Assembly (NCBI RefSeq): GCF_003590095.1
Contig: NC_039498.1
Span: forward strand, 4,216,001 to 4,280,000
Length of the DNA: 64,000 nucleotides
Reading direction: 5' to 3'
Origin: Trichoplusia ni
Taxonomy: Eukaryota; Arthropoda; Insecta; Lepidoptera; Noctuidae
Part shown: piece by piece, positions 34,233 through 44,177 of the stretch
Layout of the letters: each line of letters begins with the position of its first letter
Position numbering within the stretch: the stretch's first letter is position 1
Made by a program: the position numbers and the translations under genes
Notes under the pieces: generated by a model
The model's input: only the letters and a program-made list of their open reading frames with translations
What the model was told of the DNA's origin: nothing
Database searches by the model: none

Positions 34233-37200
34233 CTATGCATGTATGTAGATATAGGTATATAACATATATCATTTGAGTTTGAACTAGAACTAGTATTGAT
34301 TTTCGCTGAATAGTTCTTTAGACGTCAGGTTGTCAGTAGGTTGAAATGCTTCGACGGTTTTATTCTATTCTTGGATTGCTGGATCGCTTTCATACGATTT
34401 TTGCAATTCTGTTTATCCCTCCTTTAAGAATAGTTATTTCACAAATTGATTTGTTCTCGGTTACTTTGATTAAACCAATAATTGATACAAAATTGCGTAA
34501 TTTGTGTGTGTATTTTTTTTAAAGTTGTATAAATGTCGCCTTATATATGTGTTAATGGTAACAGAAGATTGCAGCTGAAACATACGCGACATAGTTGCAA
34601 GATTATGGTCTTGTGATTTTAACTATTTTTTTCCTGTTATATCTTTCTTAATAGTCACTAAAATGGGTAACTATGATTGAGAGATAACAATCCAAAAATG
34701 CTCTATAATTTGAATTATTACAAGTTACTTTATGAAAATCATGAAATGTGAATACAAATCTTTACATTGCCTAACTTGTCCACGTACCATCAATAAATTA
34801 ATAAGCTCATATAGATATCAACTTATACAGATATTAGCATAACAAATTTCGAAGCGAATCTTCTACACCCTGTACACGTAGTACAGTCAAGAGCAATAAT
34901 TAATCCCCATCTGATTTATGCGAATATTATACGAGCACATACATGTACAGTCGGCCCGAGCACCGAGTGTCTACAGCGCGTTAGATTTATGCAACTATGG
35001 TAATGCATGTTGATGTTACAAGGAATATATTTGCTTTTATAAATAAAAACGGAATGGCGTTATCTTTTCGTATGGGGTTTTTGAATGTTCTTGTTTTCAG
35101 GTGAAACTTTGAGGATTTATATTTGAATGTGTCTAGATTTTTCTATTTTTAGTTTCAGTCTGAAACATTGATTTAAGACTTGTGTTTCGTTTTGCAGCCA
35201 CGTTACATTTGTGTTGTTCAAGTTTGTTATAGAAAACAAAATATTAATGCGTTATACAAAAATATTACTTAAACCAAATACCCCGTAAGGGAACAAAACA
35301 TTTGAAACTTGCTTGCCTCGAAGAGCTCGGAAAAGCAGATGAAGAGCTTAAACCGGTTTTTTCGATCATGATAGATTGATCTGTGATAAATGAAGACATT
35401 ACAATTTAAGCATCAGCAACTAAAACTTAATAATCTAGCAAAATAGGTAGCAGAAGACAGACAGGCAAACATTTCATGTATTCAGTTAAGCCCTGTCAGA
35501 GGAGAAGGCGACGCATAACTTCGAAAAAGGTTTGTATGCGTAGATTGATAAACTAACTGACGGAATTAACTGTATTTCTTTTAGGTCTACGCTTGTCATT
35601 GCTATCGAATCTTAGAAATTCGAATTTTATTTACAAAAAATATTGGTATTTAGCAGGTATTCAGTGTATTGTGTTGAAAGTAGTAGATATCGCTTTATCG
35701 GATTTTTTTTCGAATAATTCATGAAAAAGTAGTTTAAAACATATGTTCTTAAAAAAACATCGTCTTCCTTGCAACGCATTTCAAAGTTATTAAAATTCGT
35801 ACAACAACTTTATTGTAGTATTTATGCACGTGAATAAAAAACGCCGCCTGTCAGACTATTTCTAGAATCTTTTTGAAGACTACTGAAGACGGATATTTGA
35901 GCAAAGATTTTACATGTTTACGAATAGAGTCTGTGAGGAATAAAGCGATGGGTTTTATGTATGTTCATTACTTACTTATTTACTACGCATCTTAGCATGT
36001 TGCAAGTATACTTTGTTTAAATGGATAAACTAGCAGGTGACTAGTTCTTATTCTAGTCAATTATTTATTAGTATTAAATTAATTAATGGAATACAAGGAA
36101 AATTTTGTAATGTAGGTGATAATTTTGACTTTACTTATAGAGGGTAGAATATTTTTGTTTATGCGTATTTCATGATTGTAAATAAGTTTCACATAATAAT
36201 TGAAAGTATTTCATCGATTATAGAAATATTCTTCTAAAAATAAATATGTCTGAAACCGTGCATTACAACGGTTAAGCAAAGTTTATATACATTTGAAGTT
36301 ATATCACTTCAAAACTTAATAAGAAAAAAATAAAATTTGCAGCAACTGGATTTAAGGAATTGAATACTTTTGTTAACTCCCCTGAAAAACCGGTTTACCG
36401 CCGGCGACTGTCCAGATCGCGTGCCATTCGTTTGGCATTCATTCCTTCCAAGCGATGCCAGTGTGCCAAACTGGCCACATTACCAGCAGAAACACAGTTA
36501 CTGGCATGCTAATAACATGCTTAGCTTATTTGTTGCACAACGCTCATGTTTGGCGGAATTATATTTTCTTGATGTTCTGATAATGTTGTTTGTTTTTGTA
36601 ATTTTATTTTAGTAGGAATTGAAAGTTGATTTTTTTGGTTGGGTTCGCATTGAAATTTGGGACTTCAGTGTCTAAATATTAGCAAATGAGCACAATTTCA
36701 CATTGTAAGTAGTTTTGAGAAGCTATGATAATAAAGCTCTTTTAGCGACTTGGAAAAGATATTTAAATAAACTCAAACCTGCTAGCCAAAACTAAAAAAA
36801 AAATGGAAGAAATACAAAATCACGAGGATAAGTCCGCGATAGATCGTTAAGCACTTGCAGCTGACAATAACGCTAACAACGTAAGACAATAAAATTACTT
36901 TCAATTGTTATATCACAGTATGTAAGGTTAGTAATCGAGTTAGCGAGCCGTTGGCACCTCTTTAACTAGCACTTGACCGGACACGTATTTATAGACCATA
37001 GCGATTGTTCTGCAGCAGATACATGAACGTAATCCGATTATGATAAGATAAAACAATTTGATTTAGCAGATAAATTATTTCGTATATATTTTTGTAATAT
37101 ATATTAATTACGAGTATAAGCACAGCTGACACAAATATTATTATTCGCAGTATCTACTTACATATAGATATTTCATCCTGAAACACTTATGAACACAACA

Positions 37201-38017
37201 TAGCAAAGGAATTAAAAATATTTTCATTTCTCGTTATTCATATATCTGAAGAATTTTGTAGTGACCGGATTCTATGGCAGACAAAAGAAAATTTACGAAA
37301 TTTTAACATGACTATTAGAGGTGATAAATTAATATCCTTCTTTGTCTTATAAATGGAGGATAATGTATTCGTCGAATTATCCGCTTAAAATCCAACGTTA
37401 TCTGTCCTATACCTCTAAAAAGAGCAGTGCAGATTCGAACTGGTCACAAAATGATCAAATGTCACTTGCCTGGATTTATTGCACACAACGTCCGCTAACC
37501 TCTAGTCCACGACACTAGCTGACTCCTAATAGATCAATTTATTCGTCGGCTAGAGCTGAATAATCAGAACTCAAAGATATCACAATGGGATGACCTGGAG
37601 TCACTGATGCAACAAACATCGCACAATACGTCTAACCGGTGCATTATATGTATGTACGTCTTCCAGCTATCTCGAATTTGTCTTAATAGGCTGTGAATAA
37701 GGTTTCGTCTAGATGAGTTGTAGTTGGCTCGCGTGTGCTTGGATTGTTCCCGCGGAAACTGTGTTTACTTCAGATTTTTTTTATCTTTCTGCTTTAGAAA
37801 TTTTGTTTCATGGTTCGAAATTTATTTTAACAGAATTTATTTAAGTAGATGGCAACAAGTCGAATGTTGGTTTTTATTCTTTGGGAAATTAAATTGATCA
37901 ATAATTTTATACGACACTGGGAGAAGTTATGGGCCATTAGGTTTCCGATGGCAAGACGTTCACTGCCCTATACAGTACAGTAGGCCCCTGAGGCCTGCGA
38001 CCTGTTCCTCCACTCAC

Positions 38018-38461
38018 CTTTATTCAACGGCCTCCATCTCCGATGCAAGACGCCGAGCAGACGTTGCCGCACCTACACCGGACACAGTCCATCGCGAACA
38101 CACCGACGGCACCGGCGACGCGCCGGACGCAACACGGACACGACACGACACTCGGAAGGGACGCGTCTGACCTATTTGTCTTGTTAAAAAAATAAACAAA
38201 TCGATAGACCGGAGCAAAGCGAGCGTCCACCGACAGGAAACCGGGATAAAAGCGAGGTGCCTCGTCCGGTCGTTGGAGACGAAGGGAGGGTTGCGGGGGT
38301 GGCAGCCGGAAGGTACCGGCCACGCCCCGGGGCGGGGCTACGCCTCGCCTGCGCGGGTTATCCCGGGCTGTCGAGCCCGGCTCACTGGTGGCTGAGCGAA
38401 ACGTTCCGCTCACGATCCTGCACCAACTTTTAGGACTCTTTGCACTAACCGAGATAGACAT
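38018..38461 (-). other. GC-rich 5' exon, probably non-coding
   Basis: A strongly GC- and CpG-rich block on otherwise AT-rich DNA ends on the minus strand at GAATAAAG|GTGAGT, a full-consensus donor. Two minus ORFs cross it: 38,024-38,461, 145 codons, Arg/Pro/Ser-rich; and 38,020-38,217. Both close before or at the donor, so a 5' untranslated exon is the better reading. The next convincing minus exon is at 28.9 kb. Linking the two is inference. Confidence 0.5.
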
Positions 38462-39060
38462 TGCACCCTGTATCTTTTGAAGGTGAAACTAAATACACTT
38501 GGAAGTTAGACTTTATATCTCTTTTTATGTAGCTGAAAGTACGTAAAGTAAATGTAATTTATGTTTGAGACGCATTTTTAGTATCATTGTCTACAATTTT
38601 TATTTTTATGTTTTGATAAATTAAAAGGAATCGGATAGAATTGTTCGTATTGGCGTCTATTATAATTATTTACAACCTTAAATAAAACCTTTTTGGGGGT
38701 GTTTTTCACATCAAAACACTATCTTTCACCTATTGATTTTTTTGACCTTCTCACTCGATCGCTTTCTCAGTGTCGTCTTTTTTTTGAAAATGAAATAGTC
38801 TGTCATGCATGACACAGAAATTAAGAAATATCGAAATCAAATGGAGAAAGTCCTTTGATTGTAGGGTTGCTTCTTAGAATTAACAAAAATACTATTAAGA
38901 CTAACCATGTTTGAACCTTCGGTCGTGTTCTCGTAAATACTGTCACTTAAAAACTTGATTATATTATTATACTGACATAGACATTTGGCACCAAGCGACT
39001 TTCCGATAGCAAAAAACATTAGCGGGAGGAATTTATGTTAATTTAAGGTAAATTGGTATG
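38462..39060. other. AT-rich flank of the GC-rich exon
   Basis: Would hold the upstream promoter of the minus-strand exon. No TATA or DRE was recognised. Confidence 0.35.
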
Positions 39061-39271
39061 GCTTCCGCACACGCATCCATACATCCTTACATCCATAGAT
39101 GCAAGGATGTATGGATGTTTGTTTCTCAAACACGCAAAAACCAGTCAACGGGTTTAGACGAAACTTGGTACCTTAATACTTTATGACACATAGGATAGTT
39201 TTTGTCCCGATTTTATGTTCCTATTTCATCATTTTCCATTTGTAACGAGCGAGCCCGCGGGGAACAGCTAG
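39061..39271 (+). mobile_element. Helitron 3'-end copy with hairpin
   Basis: Ends GGGGAACAGCTAG before a T, the Helitron terminus also seen at 20.1 kb. GTTTGTTTCTC and the GGGTTTAGACGAAACTTGGTA segment are typical of the body. The 5' end is uncertain; the region starts with a perfect 15-bp hairpin at 39,074-39,117. Confidence 0.65.
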
Positions 39272-39814
39272 TCCACCATGAATCAAGGAATTACGAATAA
39301 GCGCATACGTTAACTCTATACGAACAATAATTGAACCAAGATATGCTGTTCGAGTTTCGCCATTACAACACCGAAGTAATGAATTATAACCACCGATAGT
39401 TTGGACCGAGTTCTACCTCGTTCCTGCACATTAATACTAGCTTGTGGTACACAACACTTTATCCGTTCTATGTGCCAACGTAATGTTCTTGGGAACAGGA
39501 GTCTTCGCGCTTCGTAGATCAATGAAGCCAACACTGAGGTCCTTTTTTCATCATGACCAGCCTCTTTCAAGATACGCCTCCACTCCTAGTATTTATTTCC
39601 CTGAACATGTTTCACTGATTGAGACATACGTTTGTTGCATTTGTTGGTTTTTTGAACCAATCTACTTCAATGGTCATCACTGTTTCTAGCACGACTTTAT
39701 AAAGTAACTGTTCATTTTAATTGGGTTTAATAATTGTTCTGTTTCATAAAAACGGGTGTTTTTTACCTTCAATTTTGTACCTAGTTAATTTCGTGACGAT
39801 AATTCATGATTTTA

Positions 39815-39925
39815 TGATGTGACGGTTTAGCAGCATTCGGGCATCGTAAGACTCAAGCTCATGATTAGGGACTCCGGTTGTGGCTGGAAATCCCGATAAA
39901 TTGGAACACGAGTAAACCGTCACCT
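39815..39925 (+). repeat. interspersed repeat fragment (shared with 10.3 kb)
   Basis: Shares TTCGGGCATC, CTCATGATTAGGGACTCCGG and an ACGAGTAAACCGTC end with the copy at 10,326-10,480. Confidence 0.5.
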
Positions 39926-40203
39926 TATTAAATAATGCCATTTTTACTGTCAACATAAGTCACGTCGTAAAATAATGCTTTAATTAATAATGGTTGTTAA
40001 TAATATATTATGTTATTAGATACCATGTTGGAATTGTTGTGAATGATTTGTATCGTCCATTATTTTATTTTTTAACTTTTTTCCACTAGATTTTGTACGT
40101 CAATTTAATGTTTTAGGAATCTCAATAATACTCTAATCATTCAACATTATCAAGTTTATTTGTATGATCAGCAGATACTTAACTGAATTTGTCTCTTAAA
40201 GTG

Positions 40204-41203
40204 NNNNNNNNNNNNNNNNNNNNNNNNNNNNNNNNNNNNNNNNNNNNNNNNNNNNNNNNNNNNNNNNNNNNNNNNNNNNNNNNNNNNNNNNNNNNNNNNN
40301 NNNNNNNNNNNNNNNNNNNNNNNNNNNNNNNNNNNNNNNNNNNNNNNNNNNNNNNNNNNNNNNNNNNNNNNNNNNNNNNNNNNNNNNNNNNNNNNNNNNN
40401 NNNNNNNNNNNNNNNNNNNNNNNNNNNNNNNNNNNNNNNNNNNNNNNNNNNNNNNNNNNNNNNNNNNNNNNNNNNNNNNNNNNNNNNNNNNNNNNNNNNN
40501 NNNNNNNNNNNNNNNNNNNNNNNNNNNNNNNNNNNNNNNNNNNNNNNNNNNNNNNNNNNNNNNNNNNNNNNNNNNNNNNNNNNNNNNNNNNNNNNNNNNN
40601 NNNNNNNNNNNNNNNNNNNNNNNNNNNNNNNNNNNNNNNNNNNNNNNNNNNNNNNNNNNNNNNNNNNNNNNNNNNNNNNNNNNNNNNNNNNNNNNNNNNN
40701 NNNNNNNNNNNNNNNNNNNNNNNNNNNNNNNNNNNNNNNNNNNNNNNNNNNNNNNNNNNNNNNNNNNNNNNNNNNNNNNNNNNNNNNNNNNNNNNNNNNN
40801 NNNNNNNNNNNNNNNNNNNNNNNNNNNNNNNNNNNNNNNNNNNNNNNNNNNNNNNNNNNNNNNNNNNNNNNNNNNNNNNNNNNNNNNNNNNNNNNNNNNN
40901 NNNNNNNNNNNNNNNNNNNNNNNNNNNNNNNNNNNNNNNNNNNNNNNNNNNNNNNNNNNNNNNNNNNNNNNNNNNNNNNNNNNNNNNNNNNNNNNNNNNN
41001 NNNNNNNNNNNNNNNNNNNNNNNNNNNNNNNNNNNNNNNNNNNNNNNNNNNNNNNNNNNNNNNNNNNNNNNNNNNNNNNNNNNNNNNNNNNNNNNNNNNN
41101 NNNNNNNNNNNNNNNNNNNNNNNNNNNNNNNNNNNNNNNNNNNNNNNNNNNNNNNNNNNNNNNNNNNNNNNNNNNNNNNNNNNNNNNNNNNNNNNNNNNN
41201 NNN
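40204..41203. other. assembly gap, 1,000 N
   Basis: Exactly 1,000 undetermined bases, so the length may be a placeholder. Open frames that cross it are meaningless. Confidence 1.
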
Positions 41204-41854
41204 CAATTAAGACGAATATAATTAATTTCCGAAATCAAACAATTATAAAATCAGTTTCTCAATAAAAATGCAATGTTTGTTCTACCATGAGAGACAATAT
41301 TCAAAATTGACGAATTAAACTAAAAGCATAGTCCGCCTCCCCAGTCGTTCAACACGAAAAACAAAAGAGTGATGACTAGCCAATATAATTAATTGATAGC
41401 CGATACATCAACACATTGATTTAGCAAAGCACGGCACCTGGCTTTTTAGGGTTAGGTGCGGCAATGCTTAAAGAAATCAACCAACTATCGGTGACACCTT
41501 GACTCCATCGCTCCCTTCAGTACCACAGACCATTTAGACTGGTTATTGAGTTAAACCCCACCAGTATACTGGCTGACCTATAAGTTTATATTAAAACTAA
41601 GAAAGTTCAAGAAGAGTAGGGTCCTAATGAAACTGGTCGAGGGGACTGAATCGATTTCTTCTAGATAAACAAAAGGTTACGAAAAGCTAATATTTGGTGG
41701 TTTATGGTGTCAAAATATTTGTCTTGTAGATTATCGCTGACTGTATTTAAAAGGATACGTTGAGTTGTTGAATAAATTAGGGAAAACAGTAAAAAATAGG
41801 TTAAGAGGTTTATCTCCGGAACTTACAGGTACTCAGTTACTGAGAATATATTAC
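41204..41854. other. non-coding stretch after the gap
   Basis: AT-rich; nothing recognised. Confidence 0.5.
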
Positions 41855-41977
41855 TTAGCTCCTGCTTCTGGCGTCGTTATCCTCAGTGCTGATCGTAATC
41901 GTGACGTCATGGCTGTCCATCTTTCGCAAGGTCGAGGCTCCACCACTTGTTCCTACCCTCTGCATCGTGAACAGCTG
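41855..41977 (-). CDS. candidate terminal coding exon, unknown product
   Basis: On the minus strand TTTTACATTTAACTAG|CAGCTG is a plausible acceptor. It is followed by 40 codons and a TAA: QLFTMQRVGTSGGASTLRK, then MDSHDVTITISTEDNDARS. The composition is charged and serine-rich, unlike AT-driven chance ORFs, and this patch is GC-richer than its flanks. The opposite strand reads through as a 102-codon ORF (41,765-42,073), so the coding strand is uncertain. No family is recognised. It lies on the same strand as, and just beyond the 3' end of, the SDHA gene. Confidence 0.3.
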   Translation of the reverse strand, partial: QLFTMQRVGTSGGASTLRKMDSHDVTITISTEDNDARSRS

Positions 41978-42033
41978 CTAGTTAAATGTAAAACCAAAGA
42001 AACAAAACGAGGTAAAGATTTTATGGAGAGCAG

Positions 42034-42080
42034 AGTGGTAGAGGTCATCACGCCTAAGACCAGGGCTTTTTAAGTACTTT
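42034..42080 (+). repeat. SINE head fragment, family 1
   Basis: AGTGGTAGAGGTCATCACGCC is the family head; the body is missing after about 45 bp. Confidence 0.55.
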
Positions 42081-42108
42081 GTCTCCACCTGATGCCAATT
42101 GAATAATA

Positions 42109-42386
42109 ATAATATCAGCCTATACATCCCCCTCTACTAGGCATAGGCCTTTTCCCATATAGGGAAAGGTTGAGCATTGATCACAAAGATTTCTGATTCT
42201 ATAATTTAGAATCCAGTTTTCCTCACGATGTTTCCTTTCCCCGTTTTTCAATGGCGTCATAGAATAATTTTAAAATTATTCACAACATTAAAAAAGTCAT
42301 ATTGGTATTTTGCCTGCGTTAGGATCGAACCTGCACCTCGTGCATAGAAATCATAATCGTACATAGAGCCTCAAGACCAACACAAC
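42109..42386 (-). repeat. lepidopteran SINE-like interspersed repeat
   Basis: Shows the widespread block CTACTAGGCATAGGCCTTTT, then CCAGTTTTCCTCACGATGTT, then GGATCGAACCTGCACCTC. The last is the complement of a tRNA-like B box. The order is that of a very common lepidopteran repeat with its tRNA-like head at the high-coordinate end. Confidence 0.65.
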
Positions 42387-42489
42387 AATTATTTAAATAT
42401 AAAGACTTCTTTTTTATAATACTGAAGTAAACACGGAATGAAACTCATTTTCGTCGCTTCAAATCCAACTTTTATGCGCTTCGGGCCGA

Positions 42490-42528
42490 CGGTTCCAAGC
42501 ACGATTGCCTTAATCGTGCTTGGAACCG
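42490..42528. repeat. perfect 17-bp hairpin
   Basis: CGGTTCCAAGCACGATT, loop GCCTT, AATCGTGCTTGGAACCG, without mismatches. It is too short for a canonical pre-miRNA. It lies about 1.5 kb downstream of the SDHA stop. Function unknown. Confidence 0.9.
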
Positions 42529-43067
42529 GTTTAGTTTCATTTTAGTTTATTGGCTGGCAGAAAAATTATTAAATTATTAGACATTAAAATTAGTGTCACG
42601 ACGGCTGGATTCGTTAAGATTCTCGATCAAATCAACCGGCTGGATACGAAGTCCTAAAACTGTTTTTACTGTAATTTAAATTATCATTCTTGTCACTATT
42701 AGCTAAATTAAGGCCGGCACAACCACAACAAAACGCACTTTTTTTCAAACATTCGAAAATAGACTTTATGACTATTAGTTGAAAGTACAAATGTTAGCAA
42801 AGCAAGACCAACACGACATTTTAATTTGCCAAGTATTAACAGCGCCATCTAGTGCGTCTCATTGAAATTATTTAAAACCATTTCGTAATTGCTCGAGTCG
42901 TAGTTCAAACTTAGGATGATAGAGGGCACTTTTATAAGCATTAACATAACGTAACGAATCCGGAATGAACATTTTCGTTATATAAAAACACTTTAATTTT
43001 ATGTAATTTTTCTTGTCTAATATTATCACAATGTGTATCACCGAAGTGGTGTTTTTAAGACTATCCA

Positions 43068-43345
43068 TAAGGATTGAGGAGCCATATCAGAATTTTGATA
43101 TCTGATATCACGTTTATTTAGCAGCAATTTAGCTTATTTTGAAGCACCAATGCCAGATTGCATGGCATTGTACATTGTACCTAAACTTGCCACCTGTAAC
43201 TACATTATGGGAGCAATAAAGTATGGAGTATTTAGCAGCAAAATATATCTCCTCAATCTAAACGCCTGGATTGAGGAGCCACCTAGAAATCGTTAAGTAA
43301 TAGATGAATATTCATGAAAATATAATATTTAGCAGCAGATTTGCA
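43068..43345. repeat. cluster of GATTGAGGAGCC / TTTAGCAGCA repeats
   Basis: GGATTGAGGAGCCA occurs at about 43,072 and 43,267, with an inverted CTCCTCAATC partner at about 43,250. TATTTAGCAGCA occurs three times (near 43,117, 43,229 and 43,328). This looks like overlapping copies of one small repeat. Confidence 0.5.
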
Positions 43346-43545
43346 TATTGCCGCCAAAAGATTTTTGTTTCTCTATAGCTCAATCTGAAAAGTGTTAACA
43401 GCGTAGGGCAGGTGTTGTTCCTTGTGATGAAACTATTAGTTGGGAGTTATTATACTTAAATGACTTTTGCAAATGATACCTGCAGGTAGTGTCAGGCATC
43501 CAACTAGAATAATAAATAAAAAACTCATATAGAAAAAAGCCAATA

Positions 43546-44021
43546 TTTATTCTACAATATGAGAATCTTTATAAATAAATAAACGTATAGTACCTAACAA
43601 TTCACTCTTAGTCCGGGAGGTAGCGTTGCATTTTAAATAGATAGTGTTTTTACACCAAACTGTAGCTATGTTTTTCAATAGACCTTGAATGATTGGTGTG
43701 AACCAAGCGTCAGCTACGCTAAGATGGGTGAAGGATGTAGTAAAGTTAAATAAAGTGGTAGTCGCTTGACAAAACTTCATTCTCTCGTCAAATTTGAACC
43801 CGTATAACATTATTTTCAGTTTTTACAGGTTCTTACGAAAGACGGATTAAACACAGATTTAATGAAGCCACCGTGGGGGAGGCTGATACCGAATGTTCGA
43901 ATCACTAGTAGAGCAGCCGACGATTAGTTCACTGTCTAGCCATATCAAGATCCATTGATGTTAATATCAGGCCGCTTTCTTTGACTTTCGTTTTAGCAAC
44001 GCTTTAAATCAATTATTATAA
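43546..44021 (-). other. SDHA 3' flank, probable 3' UTR
   Basis: Directly follows the SDHA stop. Minus-strand ATTAAA at 43,858-43,863 and AATAAA near 43,547 are candidate polyadenylation signals. An 87-codon minus ORF (43,547-43,810) inside it has no recognised homology. Confidence 0.35.
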
Positions 44022-44177
44022 TTAATACACTCGCGGCACAGGAGGGATCCATTTCACCTCGCTGTCATCCATGGTCTTGTCGATCACTGGCCTGTAGGTG
44101 ATCGTTACTTTCCCCGTACATAGATCTACAACGGACAGTGAGTGCTTCCTCCAGTGTTCTGTCATCGGTTTTTTCGT
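44022..44177 (-). CDS. SDHA: SDHA-type exon K (last)
   Basis: Acceptor TTTGTTACAG|ACGAAA. Encodes residues 575-625, TKKPMTEHWRKHSLSVVDL through YRPVIDKT to IPPVPRVY and TAA: the conserved complex II flavoprotein C-terminus. Confidence 0.93.
   Translation of the reverse strand, partial: TKKPMTEHWRKHSLSVVDLCTGKVTITYRPVIDKTMDDSEVKWIPPVPRVY

Larger units (their letters stand above)
31855..38017. other. long AT-rich non-coding stretch
   Basis: Contains the SINE at 32,592-32,768, the palindrome GGCGCGCGCGCC at 32,144-32,155 and an AT run at 34,219-34,232. ORFs at 33,960-34,142 and 36,370-36,612 are unsupported. If the minus exons at 38.0 and 28.9 kb belong to one gene, this is intron. Confidence 0.45.

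Noticed and set aside
40168..41265. Three ORFs of 336-358 codons
   Set aside because: They consist almost entirely of the N gap; no information.
42490..42528. microRNA precursor
   Set aside because: Stem of 17 bp and total length of 39 nt are below the size of known precursors.
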